64,000 nucleotides of DNA, from positions 1-64,000 of the forward strand of contig LVLI01000185.1 in NCBI GenBank assembly GCA_001687465.1. The letters are read 5' to 3'. This document shows, piece after piece, positions 45,786-57,259 of the stretch (the first letter of the stretch is position 1; every line of letters starts with the position of its first letter). The notes beneath the pieces were generated by a model. The model did no database searches and was not told the DNA's origin. It worked only from the letters and a program-made list of their open reading frames with translations. A program made the translations under genes and the position numbers. The stretch comes from Halocafeteria seosinensis. Its lineage: Eukaryota; Sar; Bigyra; Bicosoecida.

Positions 45786-47706
45786 TTATTTATTAGTTTG
45801 GTGCTTAGCCATCCTTTGAACGGAAGACAACAAAGTCGGATCCGCCAGGTACTCCATTATGTTTTCGCTCTTCGCTACCTTATACCTCGGTTGTACCCCA
45901 GTTTTATCACGGATTCCACGATCTTCCTGATGTGTTTTTGACCTGAGTCTAGTCACACCTCCATCACGTGAGGAAGAGGACGTGCTCTTCCGTGCAAGCT
46001 CCTCCCGACGCTTACTTGGTAGTCGCCGTTTACGGAGCAGCGCAGGTTTGCCTGCTTCATACGCTTTCCTCCGTTTTTCATTGCTCCGTGGCATATAATC
46101 TTCTTTGTGGGAGCTCAATCCGATGAGTTGCAAATTATTTTCTGAAGCAGCCTCGATTGCGCTGGCAAGTACTTCGTCGCGTTTCGTAACTAAGGACGTA
46201 GCTATTCCTGGGGTCCCAGCACGGGACGTTCGACCACAACGATGCAAGTATTCCACCGCATTTAAAGGAAAGTCAAACATAATGACATGAACCGCGCCTG
46301 CAATGTCTAAACCACGAGCGGCGGCATCCGTGCAGACGAGTGTGCGTTTTTGCCCCTTCTTAAATTTTTGAAATTGGGAGGTTCGTAACTGACCAGGCAT
46401 GTCTTTGTGAAGGCAAACGTTATCCACTCCATTTTCTTGAAGAAAGTGGCCAGTTGATCTGACACTCTGGGTCGTGTTACAGAAGACAATCTTGCGAGGC
46501 AGAAGTTCCTCTACGTCGCTCGAAGGAAGCGACCTCCTAGCATCTTTCCTGAACGTTTCATCAGTCACTCTTATTGCGTCTAAGAGGGCCTGATACTTCC
46601 ATTCGCCTCCTTTCGGAACTCGTATAAAATGGTGTGTTAACTGTGAGGGTTTCTTATGAGTGCTCTCGTCCACGATTTCCATTGCTTTCTGCATCGCTAA
46701 CAATAGGAGGGCGGTAGGATTGAACAAAAATATTGTGGACTAAGCAGGAGCTGAACTACGTACGGGAAAAGTCCTATGTATACTGTGTTGGGCGTTCCTG
46801 TCGGTCGTTGCAGCACACAACACCACCTGAAGCTGGTTCTCCTTGCTCGCGGAGTACAGTAGACGATCAACATCTTCCCTAAACCCGTTGTTGGGATGCA
46901 ATAGTGTATCTGCCTCATCAATGACAATGTACTGAGTGTCATTCAAACCTATCACCTTATCGTCCAACAGTTTCCTTAATTTCCCGGGGGTAGAAAAAAG
47001 CATATCCATGGGCTTGTCTATATGATGTCTACTCGTCTTCTTGGATGCTCCTCCAACTGCATCCGAAGAACTGAACTTCGCAAAGTGAGTAAAACATTTC
47101 GTCACTTGCTGCATATTCGAGAAGACTGTGCGACAGAGAGCAATACAATGCTGCAAACGGCGATCACGTACTGCCAGTTGCTCGACTAGTTCACGCGTAG
47201 GAGCCAGAACTACCGCCCTTGGTCGACCCTTTCGAGGGACAATCATCTGCTCCATTTCATCTCGTTTCAGCAATTCAATTATAGGAAGTATATAAGCCAA
47301 ACTCTTGCCACTTCCTGCAATGCCCATCAAACCCGGTGCTTGCGCCAACCAATAATACTGTACAGAGCGCTCTTACCTGTGCCTGACTTGATCATTATTT
47401 CCCTCCTCCGAGACAAGATTGCCGGAATGGCTTGAGTCTGTGTTATTCAGTAATATCCTCCTTTGAAGCGATACACCTGGTATTTGGGGTTTTCCTGCTT
47501 ACCTGTATTGATGTGGGTTCCTCTATTTGGCATTTCGCTTGTAATCCATGCTCCAGCTCACTACGCAGTCCCAGGTCCGTAAACATTGCCATACGATATA
47601 TCCTGGACACCGAAATCCACCGAACACTTCCTGCAAAGCTCGGCGACCCAGTTCCCGGTGTCCCATGTATCGGCAGTGTTGTTGCGAGTCTTGTCCATTT
47701 CAGCAT
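45786..47706 (-). CDS. DEAD-box RNA helicase, probably mitochondrial
   Basis: Four exons: 47706-47503, 47437-47377, 47314-46764, 46688-45786 (572 aa). ATP-dependent RNA helicase. Motifs in order: Q motif (FTDLGL...EEPTSIQTQAIPAILSR across intron 1), motif I SGTGSGKS (across intron 2), Ia PTRELVEQL, Ib TPGKL, II DEAD, III AAT (usually SAT), IV-V region VFCNTTQS, TDAAARGLDIAG, and VI HRCGRTSRAG. The N-terminus before the Q motif (MLKWTRLATTLPIHG onward) is basic, Ser/Thr-rich and acid-free for about 40 residues, which suggests a mitochondrial presequence as in DDX28-type helicases. The C-terminal tail is Lys/Arg/Ser-rich. Confidence 0.93.
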
Positions 47707-48194
47707 TCTCTCCTTGTTCCACTTGGAAAAAGTTCAGAGAAAAGAACAAGGTAATTTACCAGACCATGCCTCTCCTGCATTCCCTTTTCCAAGGAGAAAT
47801 CCATTAGAATTACAATACTGCAGCACGTACCCATTGTATTACAACCATAAGAATTGTGAATTTGATAGTGAAGCATTTGAACTTTTGCCGCGAAGATGCC
47901 CACACAATGTCCAAACTGGGGTGGAGTTTATAGCGGACCAAGGCTAAGAAATCCCTGTCTGTATACCATTGAAATACTCTCGGTTTTTTACGCGGCAGAA
48001 GACTCTGAGAAGAGGTTGAACTTGATCCAAACAACTCCAAGAGGCGCGCGGCGGAATTACTTGTGGAACAAACTTGAGTTGTAATTCAGTTTCCAACAGC
48101 TAAAAGTGCATGCATAAAAGGTTGCTTCTTGTCCCATTCATTGCATATTTTCTTAAGTTAATTCAGGAGGTGGATAGAAAACATACCCTGTAAA
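47707..48194. other. Divergent intergenic region
   Basis: It separates the helicase (minus) and the ACBP-reductase fusion (plus). A 171-codon plus-strand frame (47432-47947) overlaps helicase exon 1 antisense and is judged a shadow. No other support for a gene; the promoters of both neighbours should be here. Confidence 0.4.
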
Positions 48195-49771
<1,577 letters not shown>

Positions 49772-49809
49772 TAGCAACCGATCAGTTTACACTGGACTAA
49801 TACATTCAT

Positions 49810-51932
49810 TTAGTTTGCCTCCACTTCCTCTGGATCTACTAGTAGTTTGCTCATGTACGGACCATCCAATTCATAGCCCAGCTTCCGGTAATAGTTCCTT
49901 GTCCCAATGCCCGATATCACAGCCAACTTATCACTGCCATGTTCATCACGTGCTAGTCTCTCTGCCTCTTCCATCAGCAACGTTCCAAAACCGCGATGCT
50001 GAAACTTGGCAGGATCTCGTGAGTGCACTGGAATGGCCGTTCCGTACACATGTAACTCGCGTACAATTGACACTCCTCCTAAGCCCCTTTCCCTCCAGTC
50101 CGGATCTAGTTGGAAAGCGGGATTAGGCTGTTGAGACGAACTCTTTCCCTCGGTCACTGTTTGACTCTTATCTCCAGCCCTTTTGCCTGGAAGTTTCTTA
50201 AGAGAAACATTCTTGCCGGACTTAGTCCCGGCACTAGTATCTTGATGTTGGCTAACTGGTTTCTTGGCAGGAAGTTTCAACTCAGGACGGAACGTTGCTG
50301 CTGAACACTTGCGTAGTCTTAATAGTCCAACAAGAATATCTTGTTGCGGATCTTCGTATGCAAGGAATGTTTCCCATCCTCCATTGGCTCGGTAATCTCT
50401 TCGAATCAATTCCACTTGATCGGGCCTCACGCGGTGATGGATATCCCTTATCCCCACTTCTCTTGTACGAACATCGCGGCAAGCGAGTCCCAAATCTCTC
50501 ATTCGAGCTAATGCTAGCTCGCGAAGATTTCCATGCTCAACGCCCGACGTCACCAGCGGCATAGGGATATCCCGCTGGATCCTGTACACACGTGTCCATG
50601 GAGGTACCATGGCAAGCATTCGAGCAACAAGGTCAACAAGTGTCTCCGGAGGGTAATTTTTATACGCGCCAGTCTTCCACAATTCGTAAAGTCCTGTTCC
50701 TCGAATCACCAATGTAGGATACAGCTTCAAACCGTCCGAACGGAAGTCAGGGTTTTCAAAGAATTCTGCGCGTATATCGTACCACCACAAGTACATTAAG
50801 TTGAATAGCCTTGGAAAATGTCTCAACATGGATCCTACTAACCTCGAAAACCTTCAAGGTCGCGTTCCCATCCCATATTCGGCAGATCCGGCATCAGGTG
50901 CGCCACGACCTTGTAGCCACAGTCTTTCGCTAAATGGAACGAATGGCAGACAGCAGCAATAGTATGACCCCTGCAACAGCATCGCATAATTCCAGCTTCC
51001 GACTCAATTGGTTTGAAACTCTTCTGCGCACCGAACTTACCGATTCGTATCACGAGCTACATCTTCGTAGATGCTCTGTACTCCCACTTCTATTCGAGTG
51101 CATCCATAGCTTAACATACTGTTCAAATGCGGTTTCAAACAATAGTCCGGACGCGTTTCAATGGTAATACCAATGCACTTGGAATTGCTTTGCTCCGAAT
51201 ATTGAATGGCTTCCTCAACGCTGTTGGACGAGTGGCCACTCAAGGCATCATGCAAACTACGTATAAAGTAATCACGATACTTATGATCCATAGATAGGAA
51301 TGTTCCACCCATGACGATGAATTCTACCTTGTCAACACTGTGTCCTAGGGATTTCAGTTGCTCTACTCTGTCTCGCGTTTGCAAGTAGGGGTCATACCGA
51401 CTCCGTATAGCTCTCATGGAGGTGGGTTCATAGCCAGTGTATGCTTGCGTGCTGTACTCAAAGTCGGAATCTGGGCCACCTGGGCAGTATACACAGACGT
51501 TTCCGGTGAAGTCAATATGAGGGCATCTATGAGGCTTGCACATGACAGCCACCACTGCAATTCCTGACGCCGTCCGAACAGGTTTCGACTTCAAGAATGG
51601 TTTCAATTTCGGTCGGTATTCATCCGGAACCGCAGCAATGATGTCCACAAGTTTGGGCGTCGTGGCGAGTTTATACTTCCTCGATACGCTCTGCTTTACC
51701 TTGGTAATATTCACGGGAGATTTGTTTTCGTAGGCCTGCAGCCTCCGTCCGACACACGCGTATTAGCTAGCACACATACATTCGGAGAGGTAGGGACGAC
51801 GCCATCCTCCATACATACCTTGACGAGCTCATTCACCACATCGGTGACGCCTTTGATATAGGCCTCTTGGTCCACATCTGTGCAGCACACATGAGGTAAA
51901 TGAACCTGGAACGTGTGGTACATGGATGGCAT
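49810..51932 (-). CDS. ELP3: ELP3, Elongator catalytic subunit (radical SAM + GNAT)
   Basis: Four exons: 51932-51819, 51735-51041, 50970-50843, 50765-49810 (630 aa; human 547). ELP3 builds the carboxymethyl group on wobble uridines of tRNA. The radical-SAM cysteines lie at about residues 109, 119 and 122 (CX9CX2C in [17 protein letters not shown]). Other hallmarks are [49 protein letters not shown] (across intron 2) and [15 protein letters not shown]. The acetyl-CoA-binding domain has [20 protein letters not shown] and [20 protein letters not shown]. Relative to other ELP3s there is a Lys/Ser/Gln-rich insertion of about 65 residues between FRPEL and [13 protein letters not shown] in the GNAT domain. 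The short first exon (38 codons) is less conserved, so the start is the least certain point. Confidence 0.96.
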
Positions 51933-52077
51933 TCATTTTCTTACTTTGTTTTGTTAAAGTCGGCATTGTTTCTCACAAACAGCAAACTTGTCCTATTTTT
52001 TATTTTTATTTTCTTTTATTTGTATCATGCTCCATCAAGCATAATAAATCTGGTGGACAGTCAATACAGCGTCAAGA

Positions 52078-55000
52078 ATGGGCAATGCTGATTCCAAGCA
52101 GCGCCGTAGCGGAGGAGGAGGAGACGCAGCCTCCTCTCCTTCCTCCCCTCATGGACATGTAGGCGGCATACAAGGCGTAGCTGTATGTCCTTGGTCATCT
52201 CTTCTCTCTGTGTGTGTGTGTCGTGGCAATGATAATCAAAGGACTTGAACTTGGTGCAGGTCTCCCCTATGGAACACAGTCTGCAGAGGCATTTACAGCA
52301 ATTCTCTTCGACGGCTGGTATACACAACAGTACGTTGCTTCTTTCTTTGGTGTGCCCTTCATATTGACGCCTCTGGGAAAGGAGAAAAGAAAAAAAAAAG
52401 CTACCTATGGTGCAGTGAAAATCGTGATCCGCGGCACTCGCGGTTCGGGGAAGACAACTTTGGTCCATCGTCTTCAAGGGAAACCATTTGTACAAGAATA
52501 CAACCCCACTCATGAAATCAGTTCGGCGCAAATTGAATGGAATTACCGAGCTTCCGATGAAATGGTCAAGGTGAGTGCGCACATGTTCTTTTTGACCTCG
52601 GCAAAGAAGACGATGCGGAAGATACCGCTGCACAATATCTTTTTCTCTTCTGATGGGGACGTGCTGCAGATGGAAATATGGGATGTCGTGGATAAGGCAG
52701 TGAATGAGTATGAGGCGTTGAAACTTACAGGATTACCTGAGGATGCCCCTAGTGGAGTTTGGGAGTCCGCCAAGCGGGCGGCTAAGAACAGACAAGCCAG
52801 CGAAAAATACGGTACGTGCATTCTTTATTTCCCTATCCTCAAACGCTCGTTTGGTATGATGGCGTGTATTGGCTTTTGCTCCAGCCCCTGCTGATGCTGA
52901 AACTGTGGATGTATATAGAGGTGCCGATGCTGCGGTAGTATTGTATGATTGCACCGATCGTGAATCATTCAATAAAGTTAAAGAATACATCCGCGGGATG
53001 CCGAAAGAATTACCGGCGTTAATTTTGGCTAACAAAAGGGACTTGCCTGATAGTGAAGTAAGTTTCCGTAAGCACCTTCTCAATACCTCAAGGGAGGTCG
53101 TTCTGTTTTACGTCGATATCATTTCTCCTTGCAGCGGCTCGTTAGTTTGGATGAAGCGACGGCAGTGGCACAGGAAGCATCGAAAGCTCATATACGACGC
53201 CTTGGTGGCGAGCGGGTCGTCGCGTTTGAGACCAGCCTTAAGGATTGCTTTGGCTTAAAGGTTCTGTATAATTATTTCAATATCCCATTTCTGGAAACTA
53301 AAGTAAGTTAAGCAGTGAGATGGAGACAGTTCAGAGTCGGACAATTTTTTTCTCTTTGCTTGTTCATATGCTCAGCTGGATGTACTCGAGTCGCTAATGC
53401 AAGACATGCGGAAGGACCTGACAACTGTGCGAGAAGAAGTGCAATGCTACATCGATAACTTGGACTATGATAGTCATCTGCGATGGCTGGAGGCCACTAA
53501 GAACCCTGGGAAGGTCAGGACGGAAGATAGCTTCGCCGAAGATTTGGAAGAATACGAGAAAACAAAAGCAGCACTGCAAGAAAGAGATGCACTGCATGAG
53601 GATAACAACGCAGGTCGATCCAAGAAAGATCGACAAAGAGATGTGGAGGAGGAGACTCACAAGTCGAGGAGATTCAGAGTATCTTACGACGAAGAAGAAC
53701 AAGCCAGCAAGAAAAAGAAGAAAAAGAAAACGAAACGAAGCAAGGAAGATTCTTCCAAGAAACGAACAAAAAAATCTTCGTCGCAAGAAAACAAAGGGGG
53801 CGAAAGCGTTGATCAAGGCCCAGAACAGCTCCCTCGCAAAGGGTATTTGGAATCCCCTGACGAGGCGGCGAAGAATGCCGAAAAAAACGATGCTTTGGAT
53901 ATAGCTCCCCCTAAACCTGCTGCTTCCTCAGAACTGGATGATTTCTTCTCTAGCGACGAAGAGGATGCTTCACCTCCTGCTGCCCAGCCCAGTAGCATTC
54001 CAAGAAGCCGAACTTCATCTAGAGACCGTGCCATTTCAAAGGGTGAAACCGAACATAACGAAGAGGACAATGAGAATGCCGGTGAAAAGGGAAGCTCTGA
54101 TGATGACGATGATAATGATGCAGACTTTAGTGGTGTTGAAGTTCCTCCAGAGAAGCCAATGTATGAGAGCGACTCAGACTCTGATACGAACCGTGACGCT
54201 GGTCAGAGCGAACAAGAAGTGTTGACATCTCGACAGGAAGATACGCACCGCGTCGACACCGTTAAAAACGAGATCCAAAGAGGAGAGGATGAGGAAGGAG
54301 AAAAGGGAGAAAGCATCCATGGTTATGCAGAGAATTCGAAGCCCTACGCTGTGCCTACTCTCGATGAGGGTACGGATAACGAACGGGCAGCAGATGAAGC
54401 GTCATATTTTCCGCAGAAACCGAGCTCTCATAATGTCGCATCAGAGAACAGCCAAGCAATTCAGTCAATGTTTGGAGACTTGGACATAGAAGACGACTTT
54501 CATAGCGAACAAGGGGTTGAAAAAGAGGCAACTTCGGAGGGTGCCGAAGGAGGGGATATCGAAGAACATGACGCATTAAAAGGTGAAAGCAGAGACACGG
54601 ACAGAAATGAAGCTGCAAAGGAGGAAATTTCAGACTCTGGTGAGGTTGTGCAGACTGAAGAAGAAAGCGAAGAGCACAACGTCGACTTTGGAGAGAACAG
54701 GGAGTTCACCTATGCCACTAGAAGCGAAGCTGAACTGACATCTACGGTTCAACATGATTCACACAACAGGGTGAAAACAAGTGAAGTTCCTGAGAACGCT
54801 GGAGAAACCCTCGCTGAGGACGACCACGATGAATTTGAGCCGCCCAAGACCCTTATCAAAGAAGAAGACAACCTCGGTGAATTCCTTGATAGTGAAGATG
54901 AAGATAATGGTGCTGCTCAGTCATCTGGGGCTACCTATCAAGGGAACGAAGATACCGACGAGGTGGATTTTAAACCTCCACTGTCGGGAGGTAACAACCT

Positions 55001-55292
55001 CGACGATTTTCTAGGCAGCGAGGACGACGGTGATGAAGGTTACTATCCACACACGTCGGTCCCGGCTGAATCCGAAGAGGAACTCGTGTACAGGGAAAAG
55101 CAGCCAGGGGAGGGGTCGACCAGCGCTTCTACCACCACAGCTGCCGCTACCTCTGAAACAGTTCAAGAAGCGTTGAAGCGAGCCCAACAAGAATGGACGG
55201 ACTCGGAAGGTAAGACAAAGACGAAGAAGAAGGGAAAGAAGTCGAAGAATAAGAGGTCAAAGAGTCAAAAGGCGAACAGTCAAGAGTTGTAG
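52078..55292 (+). CDS. RABL6: RABL6/PARF-type Rab-like GTPase
   Basis: Seven exons: 52078-52182, 52260-52317, 52401-52570, 52670-52811, 52885-53057, 53135-53302, 53376-55292 (910 aa). N-terminal residues 1-35 are Gly/Ser-rich. The GTPase domain shows KIVIRGTRGSGKTTLVHRLQ (P-loop), EYNPTHEI, EIWDVVD in place of a standard DxxG, LILANKRD (guanine specificity) and DCFGLKVLYNYFNIPFLE, which is diagnostic of RABL6. The remaining 600 residues are acidic and disordered, with repeated LDDFF/LDDFL-SSDEE-like motifs (ELDDFFSSDEED, NLGEFLDSEDED, NLDDFLGSEDDG) and a Lys-rich end like animal RABL6. The exon-3 acceptor lies at the end of an A-run and is the weakest junction. The third intron (99 nt) is stop-free and in frame. 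The start is 145 bp from the divergent ELP3. Confidence 0.9.
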
Positions 55293-55604
55293 TGAGTGAA
55301 AAAGCAGGATCCTATATGCTGATATCCATTCGAAGTTATGTGCCACTAGAAGCACATTTGTTACCCACCTTGTCCAATAAGAACTGGTTTGATTATATAC
55401 GAAAAATAATTAGCCCACCGCATGCTACCATCTAATTTGTTCCATAGTTTAAGGGTGGCAGCGTAGTGCCCCCGTCCTGCAACCGTCCAGTGCAATATAC
55501 TACTTGAAGCCGATCCAGGAACGTACCACCACGCAGGAAGGGCAAGAGCCGTAGTTCTTTTCTCCGAGTGCGACTGTCTCTACCCAACCTTGCTTTCCTT
55601 AGGG
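55293..55604. other. Convergent intergenic stretch, nothing recognised
   Basis: It lies between the RABL6 and PH-like gene stops. No frame of note; presumably the two 3' untranslated regions. Confidence 0.4.
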
Positions 55605-56670
55605 TTACCTTAATGGGTTTTCTTGTTGAGGATCATTTGGTGATGACTGTTTAAAGGATGATCTGGATGAGCGTCCTCCTCTTCTTCCCTTCCCTCTACC
55701 TCTGCCACGTGAGGGCGCGTTACCGAAATTCTGTGGCGTTATATCGGGATTCGTAATTGTTGGATTTATTCTGTTTGGGACTCCACCTGCAGCAAAAGAG
55801 CTTCTAAGCGGCGATGCTGACATTGCCGGAAAATTTATCGTATCGGCTCCAGGGATGTTTCTGAAGCAAGCTGCTGTTAACTGCTCGACAAACACGTTGA
55901 GATTGCCCTGAGGTACGAGCAGAAATGTACGTATTCCAAGACATGTCCTTCGCTTCAAATCAATTTGGCAAGCATCCCCTGTTGGCATAACCCCATTGTG
56001 TATCCTGTAATCTGCGATGCTAGGATGTAGACCTCCACACGCCCGGATCGATTCGGCTTTGCAAATATCCACTCTCGATATACTTTCCAGAGGGATAATC
56101 CTCCACCCGTCGTATCCACACATTGAAAGCGTTTTATATCTCAGTCCCAGGTGGGAATCCGTAATGCTGCAAATTCGATTCACCCAACGTGAGTGCGTGC
56201 ATCGCACAACCAACACTCACTCTACGCCACCGCTTACCGTATGCCTGTTGGGTAATGAGGGCCGGTAGCGACGCAGGCGGCGCTTGCAAGGAGCCATAAA
56301 AGGTGGATAGCCTTTACATCACCTCCTGTACAAACGAACATGCAGGTATCTGGTTACACGAGACAATGACAATCGAGCACCTACCGTCCGAAGCTGGTCT
56401 TAACGCCAAGACTAGTGCCACCATTAAGAATACTGCCGCGAATAAATACCATTTCATTTCTACGATAGGCTGCGTCATAAGCCGAAAATTGTGCAGTTCG
56501 AATTGACTGAGGAACTGCTGCCGCGTAATCTTGGCTGGGAGCTCTGATTGGGACTGCTCCAGCACGTCGAATGAATCAGCATTGTCAGCATGTTGGCTCT
56601 GTTGGCTCGCCCAACTAGTTGAGTGCTGATGCTGAGACTCCTGCGGCTGTGTCTCAGGGTTATTATCCAT
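55605..56670 (-). CDS. Membrane protein with two helices, PH-like region and RGG-rich tail
   Basis: Three exons: 56670-56385, 56325-56238, 56166-55605 (311 aa). A Gln/Ser-rich cytosolic N-terminus leads to a first membrane helix (MKWYLFAAVFLMVALVLAL), a short loop, and a second hydrophobic segment (IHLLWLLASAACVATG) built by exon 2. Residues about 125-230 (ITDSHLGLRYKTLSMCGYDG, WRIIPLESISRVDICK, RTCLGIRTFLLVP) have the alternating strand pattern of bacterial-type PH or FARP-like domains: a query strand, 'W+IPLxxI' and a final helix FVEQLTAACF. The tail is Arg/Gly-rich (SRGRGRGKGRRGGRSSR). Family not identified; the PH-like call is inference from pattern only. Confidence 0.58.
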
Positions 56671-57259
56671 GACTCACCAGGTGTATATAAGGGGGAAACG
56701 AAACATTAACAACTACCATCTACTGTAGCGTGGGTACAGCTGTTCAATAACGTCCGCTGCAAGGCAGTCACTGCCTGCAGTGCAGGCCAGTCGGAGGTGT
56801 AGATTCTTGAAGATGTACATAAATAGGAGGAATGTCTAGCGCCAGTGCCTACATGACATCTCATGGATACTATTGTAATGCATATGCTTTATCTTGACAC
56901 ACCACATCTCTTGCAGGAGTACCTTATACCCATAGAGAATCTTGGCAGAGGAACTGCGTCTGTAACGACGCCACTTGAGAGATAGGCCACAAGGCACAGA
57001 AAGAGAAATACACAGTGCATTCGAACATGTATGCTGCTTTGTATACTAAATCATATCTCTATGGTCGTGGATAGTAAAACCCCCTTTTTATCATTCTTGG
57101 AGAGGGAAGTCGTCACAGAGTGTGTGAGGCACGGAAGGCTGTCCTGACGAGAAGCACATTATCTGTACTAGTAGATTCCGTAGACTCCGTAGCCTCCGTG
57201 GAAACGCAAACACCAGACCGTATGGCAGCACTGCCGTGCCATTTGGTTTCGATTCACAA
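56671..57259. other. Intergenic stretch, nothing recognised
   Basis: No frame with support. It contains a short imperfect TCCGTAG tandem (about 57173-57200, three units) and a GC-rich self-complementary piece near 56760-56790. It holds the promoter of the PH-like gene and the 3' region of the cyclic-nucleotide-binding gene. Confidence 0.4.

Noticed and set aside
47432-47947. 171-codon plus-strand open frame
   Set aside because: It overlaps the first helicase exons antisense, has no family resemblance, and runs across the spliced helicase leader region.
52208-52221. (TG)n run as a functional element
   Set aside because: It is a short dinucleotide tract in RABL6 intron 1 with no further structure.
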